From: Sweltsa coloradensis
Taxonomy: Eukaryota > Arthropoda > Insecta > Plecoptera > Chloroperlidae
DNA length: 64,000 bases
Direction: 5' to 3'
NCBI GenBank assembly: GCA_024449915.1
Contig: JAMZAV010003232.1
Location: 45,232 to 109,231, forward strand
The position numbers and the translations under genes are program-made. Of the stretch, positions 22,437 through 31,867 are shown one piece after another (within the stretch, counting starts at the first letter, position 1; each line of letters begins with the position of its first letter). A model generated the notes under the pieces. The model was given only the letters and a program-made list of their open reading frames with translations, was not told the origin of the DNA and searched no databases.

Positions 22437-22985
22437 CAGTCACAACGAATTTAGCACAGGCAGCCTGTTCTCTGCCAAGGTAGCAGTAAGTGCTACTTCC
22501 ACCAGTTCTCTACTATACACATGTATGTGCCATGGCGTTCCATTCTCCTGAATATATTCGAATTCGTTTGTGATAACGTCGTAATTTCCTTCTGGTCTTT
22601 TTATGTAAAATGTCATGCTGATCTCGATTGTTGGCTGATAGACTTTCAGATCAAGCTTTCCTCAACACATCTAGCGATTTTATGCCTTGCAAAATGTCTC
22701 TCCCTTAAAGAAATCATGTTGCATGACATAGTTCGACGCGGTCTGATATTAAAAGGTTTCACGTGTTTCAGTGCATGCTTGACTTTTTCTCGTTCAGTAC
22801 CTGTCAAATACATAGTCTTCGCCTATTTTCCGGCCCCATGGTTTTGAAGTCGTCTATCACCAAATACCTTAACAATCGCGGGCACATTATCAGTGGGTTC
22901 ATTTTCAATAAAAAACTTGTACGATTTACAAGGGGGTGTGCACAGTAGACTCCCGATTGTTGCAAAGTTATTAATATGTATTTTG
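22437..22985 (-). pseudogene. Unrecognised broken coding segment (about 180 codons)
   Basis: Reading the minus strand from about 22940: KSYKFFIENEPTDNVPAIVK, VFGDRRLQNHGAGK, an in-frame TAG, then MYLTGTEREKVKHALKHVKP and RERHFARHKIARCVEES. After a one-base shift near 22660 the frame continues LDLKVYQPTIEISMTFYIKR, NYDVITNEFEYIQENG, TPWHIHVYSRELVEVAL, ending NRLPVLNSL and TGA at about 22437. Amino-acid composition and continuity look like real protein, unlike neighbouring frames. I do not recognise the family. It lies 230 bp downstream, same strand, of the BEN-domain exon and could belong to the same gene or to an unrelated transposon. The stop and shift suggest decay or read errors. Confidence 0.45.
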
Positions 22986-23212
22986 CAACTGAGTCGTGCC
23001 CCACCCATCAGCAGTCTTAATCACAAAAATTAGCCTAACTGGCACAAGCCTACCTAACCTTACCCTCGAATACCAACATTACCCTGTTTATATTCCAGGT
23101 AAGATATGTAGCCCTATGTATGGTGTTTTATTTTTACATTACCTATATACCCTTAGAATGTTGCAAATGATATAATGTTTATACGTATATAAAAGTCATA
23201 CATAAATCATAC

Positions 23213-23441
23213 CTCTGCTTGCCAACAGCCTCAAAGGGCACAACTTTGGCTTTGCCTCTTTTCCACTCATTCGATGTTGCGGTGCCCTCCTCCCCGTCAC
23301 AGATGAGTCGGCGAGGGTCTGGTAGCCCCAAATAGCAACTGCCAGATCCCGTATTAACAGCGAGGAACCCTCCAGGTTTCCAATTGACACTGCTTCATCA
23401 TACGCTCTTTTGTTTATCCACACATCGTGGCCCAAATGAAT
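23213..23441 (-). CDS. BEN-domain-containing protein, single exon
   Basis: Minus-strand exon bounded by an acceptor (ATGGTTTCAG|ATTC at 23441) and a donor (AGCAGAG|GTATGA, GT at 23212-23211). It is 229 nt, 76 codons plus one base. The translation begins IHLGHDVWINKRAYDEAV and includes SSLLIRDLAVAIWGYQTLAD and SSVTGRR. This is the second half of a BEN domain: the 'LIRDLAVAIWG', 'LA..SVTG' helix pair that binds DNA or proteins in chromatin factors. The frame is open across the whole exon with consistent phase. No other exon of the gene is proven; the broken coding segment at 22437-22985 is a downstream candidate. BEN genes are often multicopy in arthropods, so a transposon-associated origin is possible. 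Confidence 0.65.
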
Positions 23442-24035
23442 CTGAAACCATTATACAGTGTTAGAATAACGGTACGATTATTTTTGTTTACATGCTCAAT
23501 TGTAGGCCCAATGCAATTACATGCTCAATTGAAAGCTTTGACCTATCCACTTTCTAAAAATAACATGATGAGAAGTGTAGTGTAGTGTAGTCTGAAGCAT
23601 ATGAAACCAAGGGACATGGGTTCAAATCCCACACAAGGCATGTTTTTTTTTTTAAATTGAAAGGGCTTCGCACATATCGTTAACCCTCTACGCTTTGTGC
23701 GATACCCTAACCTAATTGTAGGTCCCTGGATCCAATGCAATACACTACAGGTACACTCCGTGATTTAAATTGAAAGGATAATTCTTCTGATCGTTCTCGT
23801 GCTCAAGAATACCATTCCAAGAATATATGAGGCGGTGAGAACCAGAGTGGCCCAACCCTCAATTCTATTTAAGGGAGATATTGATGTTTGAAAATATTGC
23901 AATTTTGGTAATCATGTATAACTCTTATATTAAACTTTTAGTAATATGTGATATGCTAAACAATGTTATGCATGAGAAGAGATTGCAAAATTAAATTCAA
24001 ACTTTTGTTTGTGTTGTTTTTGTTTGTGCTTTTGT
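23442..24035. other. Gene-poor stretch with one tRNA-like B box
   Basis: At 23578-23640 'gtagtctgaagcatatg' is followed by GGTTCAAATCCCACAC and a T-run, resembling a tRNA or SINE head with a perfect B box (GGTTCAAATCC), but the A box is poor. Nothing else is recognised. Confidence 0.35.
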
Positions 24036-24289
24036 TGTCGTCGTCGGGAAACCCCTTCCCTTTGACTACCTCCCCGACGGCGACGACAAAGACAACACGG
24101 ACGGATGATGACACAGACGGAGACGACCACGACGTGGGGGAACCCCTGCCCTCCCCATATGCTTGTGGCTGGTTCTGACCAGCACAGGCCTGTCCACCCC
24201 TTGTCCCCCCGCGTCATCCCTTACGTCCCTCCCTTCGTCTCGATTAGCCAAGTTGCATAAATATGAGACGTTAAGCAATATCCAATCCA
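24036..24289 (+). mobile_element. SINE-A copy 2 (5'-truncated)
   Basis: Begins in the GTCGTCGTCGGGAAACC core and runs through GTGGCTGGTTCTGACC to the complete 3' end: 'gattagccaagttgcataaa', 'tatgagacgttaagcaatat', 'ccaatcc'. 5' truncation supports retrotransposition. Confidence 0.85.
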
Positions 24290-24838
24290 ATTTTGTTAAC
24301 ATTACTGATAAGGGTATCTAATGTGGCTTGGGCCACTCTGGTTTCAACATATTAAAAAAATACTTGCTCTTTTGTGGGTTAGGCCGTTGAATAATGCAAC
24401 AATCTAGTTGGTGAAATCACGATTATGTGCGTTCTTTATTTTAAATGAACAAATGTTATGATTTATGACAATGGATTATAATTATTATAATTTTTTTAAA
24501 TAAAAAAATCCAACTAATAGTTTTAAGCATATCCATGATTGCTTTTGTTTCTTATTTTAATTGAATGATTTTTGTAATTTTTATAACAATGTAGGCTACT
24601 GCACAAGATTATTATCAATTTCTTATAGAATTACATACAAATATATAATTAAATCAAATTAATAACAATGTTCCGATTCATTTAAAACGAATGCACACCT
24701 TTTACTCACTGTCTTGAGCATCATCAGAGTCAAAGCCCTCGTCACGAGCATGCATTTGTTGTGAGATTCATGTAAAATGCATGATTAACTGGGGGAACGA
24801 AACTGAGCAGTTCCATTAAATCCTTGTATTTTGCTTGA
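24290..24838. other. Gene-poor stretch
   Basis: AT-rich. Nothing recognised apart from TCATCAGAGTCAAAGCC near 24720, just downstream of the DUF7869-like stop codon. Confidence 0.4.
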
Positions 24839-25676
24839 TCAATAGATGTGCCACGAGGGTAAAGACACTTTTAACGATGTAGGGCGCAAATCATCGGAGA
24901 AACCTCTCTTTGCTATGCTGACCACATTAAAGTTAGTGTCATTTTCATTGTTGTACTTGAAGTGCAACTGTAAAGGCATATCTCGGTGGTACTGAAGCCA
25001 CTGAATTTTCAGCCACTCTACCTTTGTACCATCTGCACATTTTTTTCGGTTTGTGATCAAAGCTTCCAGTTCCAGGGTACTGTAAATGTTTATGGATGTC
25101 ATCCCTACAACATGGAATGGTTTCCTTTTACGTGCAGAGGTCACTACTCTCTTCCGATCTTCTGGAGTAAAAATGTCCTTAAAATACACCTTATTCTTTT
25201 CTATCACCCCGAAATCTTGGTCACAGGGTAGATAGCTGTGACCAGACACAAGGAATTTATGATCCAGCTGTACGATTCCAAACTCTCTATTAGTTACAAT
25301 GTAGTCACATAAAGCCGCAATTTCTATGTTACGGTTCTGGCCACCACATTGGTCACTATACATTATGAGTTTTGGGGTAGTCACATAATTTGTTATGTAA
25401 TGTAATAGGCATGATCCAATTTCTTGAGGTCCACGAGATGCTACTGATTCATCCCAAATGTACATATGCGCCTCATTTGTGTACAAGTTGTGGATACCTA
25501 GATTGTATGTCCAGAGTTGGCGTTTATAATAACAGACACCCGTGGACAAAACAGGGGTAGGCAGCGTTTTCATGAGATCAAACGCAATTACCGTAACATT
25601 GGGATCGTTTTAAGGCATCTGTGAATCTTGTTTCATTCCATCTCTAGCCACTTGTTGTTTCAGTAGATGAGCATCT
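24839..25676 (-). pseudogene. DUF7869-like protein fragment
   Basis: An open frame of 244 codons from ATG 25573 to a stop at 24839. It extends upstream as KDAHLLKQQVARDGMKQDSQ past one in-frame TAA to 25676. Motifs: DLMKTLPTPVLSTGVCYYKR, LWTYNLGIHN, ASRGPQEIGSCL, YSDQCGGQNRN and HKFLVSGHSYLPCDQDFGVI. This pattern (K.LP.P.L..G..YY.RQLW.YN.GIH; SD.C.GQN+N; GHS..P.D.DF) is the conserved region annotated as DUF7869 in many multicopy arthropod proteins. An RNase-H-like transposase ancestry has been suspected from D and E spacing, which I infer and cannot prove. The upstream part is lost: the element at 25681-27314 sits at the break. Confidence 0.75.
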
Positions 25677-25680
25677 TTAA

Positions 25681-27314
25681 GGGCCGGTTTTTCATTCACT
25701 TTTAAACAGTGGTTAAAGGTCTGGTAAGTGTTAACCAGTGTTTAAGCATGCAGAGGTGTTTTTCAATCACCGATTTAGCTAAATCAGTGTTTAAAATCTC
25801 CGATATATTAACCGGTCCTTGGTGGGTCGGTTAGCTATATCGGTGATTTATATTTTCAAAATGTTGGTAGCTGAGAACCAACATTTATTTCAATGGATGA
25901 AACAAGTAAATGGGCTCGTATTACGTAATCATTTTGTTGAAATATGGTAATGAAAATTATTAAATTTATTACAATATAACATGGGTTTGTAATTAGCCCT
26001 ATAAATAAACATAAACATACACATAACCTAACTTTCGTACACACTACATGAAGATGCCCAACGGCGGTGGGTTGCTTATAGGCCCTAGGCCTAGGCTACA
26101 TTTTATTTCATTTTGGGGCCTATGGATGCATCATGCAGGCCCCTAGACTTATGTTTGTGATGGCGCAGTACCAAATAGCTGGCCTAGACCCTAGTTGTCA
26201 TGTAAGGCTTTGGCTAGGCTTAGGGCTTTCTTGGCCCTACGGATGAATAAAAACTTGAACTTGGAACTTGAAAGCCCTAGGGACAGGCATATTTTATATC
26301 ATGTACAGATCAAATAGTGAATAAATTATCTTATCTAGGCTAGGCCTACGTACGTACGCTGAGCAAAAGCCAATTTGCGCTCAGGCCTTGGCTGGTTATG
26401 CCAATTTATGAGTAGATTACTGTGGTAGAGCCTAGCCTGGGGGGACCTAGGCTATGCCTACCTTCTGGGGGACCTAGGCTAGGCCCTACTCATCAATCAT
26501 GCTCAATGATTATTTATCAAGGCTAGGACTACGTATGTACGCTGAGCAAGGGCCAATTTACGCTCAGGCCTTTGGCTAGGGGAACCTAGGCCTAGACCTA
26601 GGGCAACCTAGGCTAGCCCTAGGCTACGTACGTACGGTGAGCAAGGGCCAATTTACAATAAACAACAAAGGAAACTTGGAATGGGCCTAGGCCCTATAGG
26701 CCTACACGGCGTCGGAAAACAAATATCCTTTATTGGTTTCGTTGTTGTCTATATCACTTATATTTTCGTTCAACTATGAGAGAAATAATGCCCGTGAATA
26801 TTCCATTAATGCACTTTTTACGTATTTTAAAATCGTTGTTGGCGTAGTTTGACCTTTGTGTATCCAATCCTAATTCAATGGTTTGACAATGACATGCTTG
26901 GGCCTAGCCTAGGTCAACGGCCCCATATTATATAAAATCTAAGCAGGCTTGAACTAGAAAATCAATCAAAACGTGTAGTCCTAGGCATTTATTTTACGTA
27001 TTCATTTGAATAAACTTTGCTGGTGAGTGGTGCCTAGAGTTCCAACACGTATTTGACAGAAGAAGGCCTGCTTTCTAGGTTAGATTTTCCTGACATTTCA
27101 ATTTCATTCACCGCCTTGTAGAGCATAGCGTTGCCTTCTGTAGTTGCATTGTTTCTAAAGCAATGGATAGTCAATGCACTAACCACTGATTTATTAACCA
27201 TTGAATGGACTTTGATTGAAAAACACAACATTGCTAATCACTGTTTAAAATCTCCGGTAGTTTTAATCAATGGTAAGTAAATCAGGGATTTATGCACACT
27301 TGAAAAACCGGGCC
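25681..27314. mobile_element. 1.6-kb non-autonomous DNA transposon with TTAA duplications
   Basis: TTAA at 25677-25680 and 27315-27318 flanks inverted ends GGGCCGGTTTTTCA (left) and TGAAAAACCGGGCC (right, one mismatch). Subterminal blocks also match in inverted order, for example CAGTGTTTAAAATCTCCG at about 25781 and CACTGTTTAAAATCTCCGG near 27239. TTAA duplications occur in piggyBac and Kolobok; the GGCCCGGTTT-type ends resemble PIF/ISL2EU, so the superfamily is open. The interior (26080-26700) is crowded with CCTAGGC/TAGGCC words and short repeats of 'gctacgtacgtacg..gagcaa'. A LINE-like tail (AATAAAAACTTGAACTTGG) lies at about 26248-26270. No transposase is encoded. Confidence 0.7.
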
Positions 27315-27334
27315 TTAATCCTTGAAGTTCAATC

Positions 27335-27485
27335 ATGCACTGTGCGGAAGCATCTTTATTTTAATTTTAATATCTCTAATCAGCAAAGTTGTACAACAGG
27401 ATTTTAAAAATAACATGTCACTATAAAAGAGAATACGGGCACTAATAACCTTAGTGTTACGTGCCCTTAAACCCTAATAACTAAC
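27335..27485 (+). mobile_element. I-clade LINE 3' end, copy 1 (tail hairpin)
   Basis: Contains 'gttgtacaacaggatttta' then GGGCAC ... GTGCCC (27437-27466) and AAACCCTAATAACTAAC. The same order occurs at 38400-38500 downstream of an RNase H domain and, in part, at 35459-35490. It is therefore the 3' terminus of an I-like LINE, severely 5'-truncated. Confidence 0.75.
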
Positions 27486-28904
27486 ATCGAGTTATAACCA
27501 TATAATTGATTTAGGATTTTTCACAGAGAACTGCTTCCAGAGGCATCAGCATTTGAGCTTCAGTGTAGTGTTTATTGATCCCAGCTCCAACCTGTCTTGT
27601 CTACTGACGTACATGTCTAATCACGTAGCAATACATACATAAATACAGCAGGTACTTGAACTTGAAATGCATGTTTTGCCGTTATTTTAGGCCTTAAGTC
27701 CCAGAAAGTGGCGCACTCTGGCGATAAGACCCTTTTGAGTGACATGAAGTTCGTAGCATCCTAATGTCGGCTATCCTTCATCCAAATACTTGTATAGAAT
27801 TATTAGATACCATTAATTGCTACTTCTTATCTTATTAGCAATTCGATCTCTGAGAGGTCTAGCAGTTAGGAGGACTAAGGATTTTTTCCAAAAACTATTT
27901 GGGAATATCTCATCAATCAAATTATCCTAGTTCAGTAGTTGCAAGATAGTAGCATTTACCCACTCAAGAATTTCAGAACAATTGAGTAATATTTACTCAA
28001 TAAATCATCTCTACATGAAACTCTTTTCCTACATCCACAATTAAGTCACACAACTGAAGAACAAAGAAGATTAAAGAAGTTGCCAGGAAGAAGTGAACGT
28101 TCATCATTGCACATGATGGCCGACTGGCCATGAACACTGGCTGTGTAGTGTGTTCGTCCCATGTCCTTGGCAGACAATCAATTTGTGATATTTTTATTAT
28201 AGTAAATGATGATTACCAATTTTGTAATGGTTTTACAGTTTTTAACCATATGTGGATATTTGACATACATGCCGTCTTTATATTTCTTATCATTTATATT
28301 TTTGACATTTTGTTAACTATTCATTACCATTTTCTTCTTTATCTCTGTGTATCATTTGCCATGTCATTATCACCTTGTCATTTATTTAGATGTAGTTAGG
28401 GTCTTTCTAAAATGGTACTAAGACTTTTAATAATAAATAAATAAATAAATAAATAAATTTAAAAATTTGAAATAAACTATTACAGTACATTTTCGTTATA
28501 ACAAGTCAGTTCTGGACTGAAACATTCCTGCTTCCAAGTATAGCTTGGAAGTGTCCCTTCTACAACAATGAGAGGGCAACTTTGTAGTGATTGGAGAAAC
28601 TCGCTGGTGAACTCTCGCATTACTTCAATAGAGTTCCTACCTCTTGCGGTTTCCCTCCGAGAAGGTTCACAGTCTCAGCAGATACACTCATCCCATGGCT
28701 TCCTTGGCCTATGTTTGGACTGACATTGGCCAAGATCATGAGTGTTCATAAACATTGTTCTACAAACACTTGCGCTCATCGCCGAGATGACCGTTGTTAT
28801 TAATTGTTAAATGTTGCATCACACCAACAAATATAATCAAAGTTTAATTATTTACCTTTCATATTTGACCTAGATAAAATCTGTACGTTTGTGTCACGTG
28901 GAAT
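27486..28904. other. Gene-poor stretch with a (TAAA)n tail
   Basis: 28428-28457 is a (TAAA)n run following 'tctttctaaaatggtactaa', consistent with the 3' tail of an unidentified LINE or SINE on the plus strand whose body may reach back to about 28130. Short frames at 28130-28399 and 28591-28803 carry no recognised domain. Confidence 0.4.
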
Positions 28905-29903
28905 ACAAAGTCTTACATATTATCTTTCCCTCTGTTCCGTTCCGTGCTGGTTGATTTTGTTTACGCATGGATGTGTGGCTGTGTATTTTGAGCGTGGGGT
29001 AGTTGATGATATTCATTAAGGGAGCCTGTTCGGCTTTATTGTTTACTTTGTCTCTAGCTTCCTGGTACGAACGATGATCGGTGGTCATTATGTTTTGAAT
29101 TTCACTTCTTTGTTTGTATACTGGACAGATTTCGGAAACGGATGGGTGTGACCCGTTGCAATTGATACATCGGGACGCTACCTCACATGTTGTGTCATCT
29201 AAGTGTTCTCCTTTACGGCGACGACAATGACAACACGGACGGATGATGACACAGACAGAGACGACCACGACGTGGGGGAACCCCTGCCCTCCCCATTCGC
29301 TTGTGGCTGGTTCTGACCAGCACAGGCCTGTCCAGTGTCCACCCCTTGTCCCCCCGCGTCAGCCCTTACGACCCTCCCTTCGTCTCGATTAGCCAAGTTG
29401 CATAAATATGAGACGTTAAGCAATATCCAATCAAATTTCCGCAGTTGACACACAAATGTGCCCTATCACATCTGGCTTGAGTGTGTCCGTACCGGAAGCA
29501 TATCGTGCACTGTAACACCTTCGGTATATATGGGACAACCTCAAGGTTAACTGAGTGTGTCTGAATGTCCTCGGAGAGTCTGACCCCTTGAAATGTAATT
29601 AGAATGGTACCTCTGGGTTAAAATTCGTAATGGCCTTCCTATTTATTTTCTTAGTATGTGTAAGATTTGTAAGGGGATTTTGCGTACTTAAGGATATCTT
29701 CATCTGTAATACTAGGGTCCACCCCCTTGACTATACCCTTGGACGTGTAGAGTCCCAGGGGCGCGTAATAAAAAGGCTTTTTGTCTGGGTTTTGGCTTTG
29801 GCTTTAGATACGGATTTGGTACCGGAGCAAATGGGTCAGCAGGTGTCTTTTTACGGTTACTTTCCTGGTCGGAGTCGCTGTCGCCGCTATTGTTCGTACT
29901 CTC
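28905..29903 (-). pseudogene. I-clade LINE ORF1 (gag-like, three zinc knuckles), split by a SINE
   Basis: Minus strand. A frame possibly starting at ATG 29901 has an acidic/serine stretch (NNSGDSDSDQESNRKK) and proline-lysine repeats. After shifts come GIVKGVDPSITDEDILKYAK (RRM-like segment typical of these ORF1s) and GTILITFQGVRLSEDIQ. The knuckles follow: CTICFRYGHTQARC, then CVNCG interrupted by the SINE at 29215-29434 and resuming GEHLDDTTC, then CINCNGSHPSVSEIC. After them comes VYKQRSEIQNIM, a usual sequel. ORF1 of I/Jockey-type LINEs binds element RNA through such CCHC knuckles. The protein is broken by the SINE and by several shifts. Confidence 0.78.
29215..29434 (+). mobile_element. 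SINE-A copy 3, inserted in a LINE ORF1
   Basis: 5'-truncated (starts GGCGACGACAATGACAACAC) and 3'-complete (AAGCAATATCCAATC). The host reading frame is CVNCG on one side and GEHLDDTTC on the other, so the SINE lies inside a zinc knuckle. Only a short T-run could be a target duplication. An extra GTCCA duplication occurs at about 29329-29339. Confidence 0.85.
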
Positions 29904-29974
29904 TGGTTGTTTCCAGATGGCAGATGAAAGCATGTATTGGTCACGTGTTGGTTTTTCAAGCAATTCATATAGGT

Positions 29975-30601
29975 TAGGGTATGCAATCAATGAGTTAATT
30001 CCAGCTGCCACTTGCTGGCTCATCACCTGCGCTGCAAGGTTGACTCGCGTCTTCTGTTGTGATGTAGGGTTAACATGGGCTTTGCTGAGCTTCACAACTC
30101 TCTTAAAGATAGTTCTTCTGTCGGCTTCGTACAACTTCATGACGTGGTCCCAGCTTGCTTCACACTTGGTGGCTTCGCGGTTTGTGCCAACCAGCCCAGG
30201 CTCAGTGGGGTCCAGGGGACGTTGTACTTAAAAAAAGCATTACGGAGACTTTTAAGAAGATGGGGCAAATCATAAATTATGGCAATGTCTTCAGAATTGA
30301 TTTGAAAGCACTTGCGAAACTAAAGAAGATGAACAGGAGATATTGTTCCGGGTTGTTCCCTGGTCGCAAATCCCCGATAGAATGTGAAGCCCAGTGTCCT
30401 GTAGAGACTCAATCACCTGGACAATAATTGTTCTTCTAAAGAGTACGTCACAGGCTGTTTAAACTTCTTGCGTAAACCACGTATCATGAAAACAAGTGCA
30501 TAGTTTGCAATCTCCTTTGTCCTTCCCATGCTCCCGTAATCTTCATAGCCAACAATCTGGTCCAGCTTCTTGGAGTATTGCAAACCAGTACTAAGGGCCA
30601 T
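29975..30601 (-). pseudogene. P-element-type (THAP9-like) transposase fragment
   Basis: Minus strand from 30601: LDQIVGYEDYGSMGRTKEIA, NYALVFMIRGLRKKFKQPV and TYSL. In P-type transposases this is 'F+G..DYG......+A...LVFM.RGL...WKQPV.Y'. After shifts come IIYDLPHLLKSLRNAFFKY (30219-30290; the conserved 'D.PHLLK.+RN' block). Then a frame reads ASWDHVMKLYEADRR, LSKAHVNPTSQQKTRVNLAA and QVMSQQVAAGI, a conserved 'L...H+.P....KM+V.LA.QV.S..VA' segment. Function would be cut-and-paste transposition. The C-terminus runs into LINE ORF1 sequence, THAP domain and ends are absent, and at least two frameshifts are present. Confidence 0.82.
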
Positions 30602-31385
30602 AGTTCGGCCACTCTAGTCCAGCGGAGCGCACGTGCAGGCCGGCAACGCTCGGCTGACGCGAGACAAATGTAGAACCAATAATCTCATTTGTAGCATTTA
30701 TCTTCTATTATTTTTTATAGGTGGTAAGAGCAGGGCTCGGAAAGCCAAGGTCTCGGGTTCGATCCCCGGTGTAGTCACTTTTTAAATTTAAACCCCTATG
30801 GTAAGATGCATTGTCCATGATTATCAATCTATGCTCACTGAGATCGTTAGACTCAACGGGCTCCTCAAGGCGACCCTACAACAACAGCAGTCGCCCAATT
30901 TCTGACTCCTGTATTTTCACATCGGATTCAGGAACTTCTGTGGGTCGGAAAGGACATCTCGCCAATTGCCTAGCACCACACAAACTTCACCCCAAACAAC
31001 GTGACGTGTATAAAATATATAATAATATTGTATGTCATATTATAAATTCAACAATATATTCAGAGTATATTTTTGCCTTTTCAAGGTAAAGCAATGTGAT
31101 AACAGTGCTCATCTTCTTCTTCCATAAATTGAGTAATAACTTGCAACAAAGAATCATATTTCATAATAATACGTGGCCCTGGGCCAGATTAAAAATGAGA
31201 CTGTTCACGGCAGAAGTAGGGTTAAATCAGTCATAATGATTTGTAGTTTACGTCGTATTTCGATTGCGCTGCTCCTGCAAATAATATTACGAATTACGAC
31301 GCATATTAAGCAAACTAATTGCCGCGACGAATAATACCGAAAGTGAGATACTAAAGGCTCCTAGCCCAATTAAATTACAAAATAG
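30602..31385. other. Stretch with a tRNA-like motif
   Basis: At 30726-30776 GGTGGTAAGAGC (A-box-like) is followed by CGGGTTCGATCCCCGG, with a perfect B box GGTTCGATCCC. It may be the head of a SINE or a decayed tRNA gene; no stable cloverleaf was confirmed by eye. The rest is unremarkable. Confidence 0.35.
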
Positions 31386-31497
31386 GACACCGCTTCAGTC
31401 TCAAGGTCGTATAACGTACTTTATATCGATAGTCAAACATTAAACACCGCTTCAGTCTCAAGGTCGTGTGACGTACTTTATATTGATAGTCAAACTA
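31386..31497. repeat. Tandem duplication of a ~57-bp unit
   Basis: 'acaccgcttcagtctcaagg' plus 'tcgtataacgtactttatat' occurs twice (from 31386 and 31444) with three or four differences. It lies just before the SINE-A copy. Confidence 0.85.
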
Positions 31498-31510
31498 TGT
31501 TTGTCAGGGC

Positions 31511-31858
31511 CATCAAATTCCAACTCGCAACCTTCTCGTGGTCTGGCCCGTGGTTAGAGGAGTTTTACTCCCTGAAACTAATGGCGAGCTCTGGGTCGTC
31601 GTCGGGGAACTTTCCCCTTCCCTTTGACTACCTCCCCGACGGCGACGACAATGACAACACGGGCGGATGATGACACCGACGGAGACGACCACGACGTGGG
31701 GGAACCCCTGCTCTCCCCATACGTTTGTGGCTGGTTCTGACCAGCACAGGCTTGTCCACCCCTTGTCCCCCCGCGTCACCCCTTACGTTCCTACCTTCGT
31801 ATCGATTAGCCAAGTTGCATAAATATGAGACGTTAAGCAATATCCAATTAATCAATCA
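31511..31858 (+). mobile_element. SINE-A copy 4, full length
   Basis: Complete form: starts AATTCCAACTCGCAACC, core GTCGTCGTCGGGGAACTTTC, 3' end GATTAGCCAAGTTGCATAAA, then a short (AATC) tail. It lies next to the truncated end of the LINE endonuclease on the opposite strand, so the two insertions abut or one cut the other. Confidence 0.88.
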
Positions 31859-31867
31859 AAAATGGGG

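Noticed and set aside
22521..22847. Plus-strand frame of 108 codons
   Set aside because: It is the antisense of the protein-like segment at 22437-22985, whose minus-strand translation has more natural composition.
21547..24302. Repeated ~80-codon frames containing ATSIWGGQGFPHVVVVSVCV-like peptides
   Set aside because: They are translations of SINE-A copies, conserved only because the SINE DNA is conserved; the frames differ between copies.
30726..30776. A tRNA gene candidate with good B box
   Set aside because: A convincing acceptor stem and anticodon loop could not be drawn by eye; it is more likely a SINE head. A covariance-model scan would decide.
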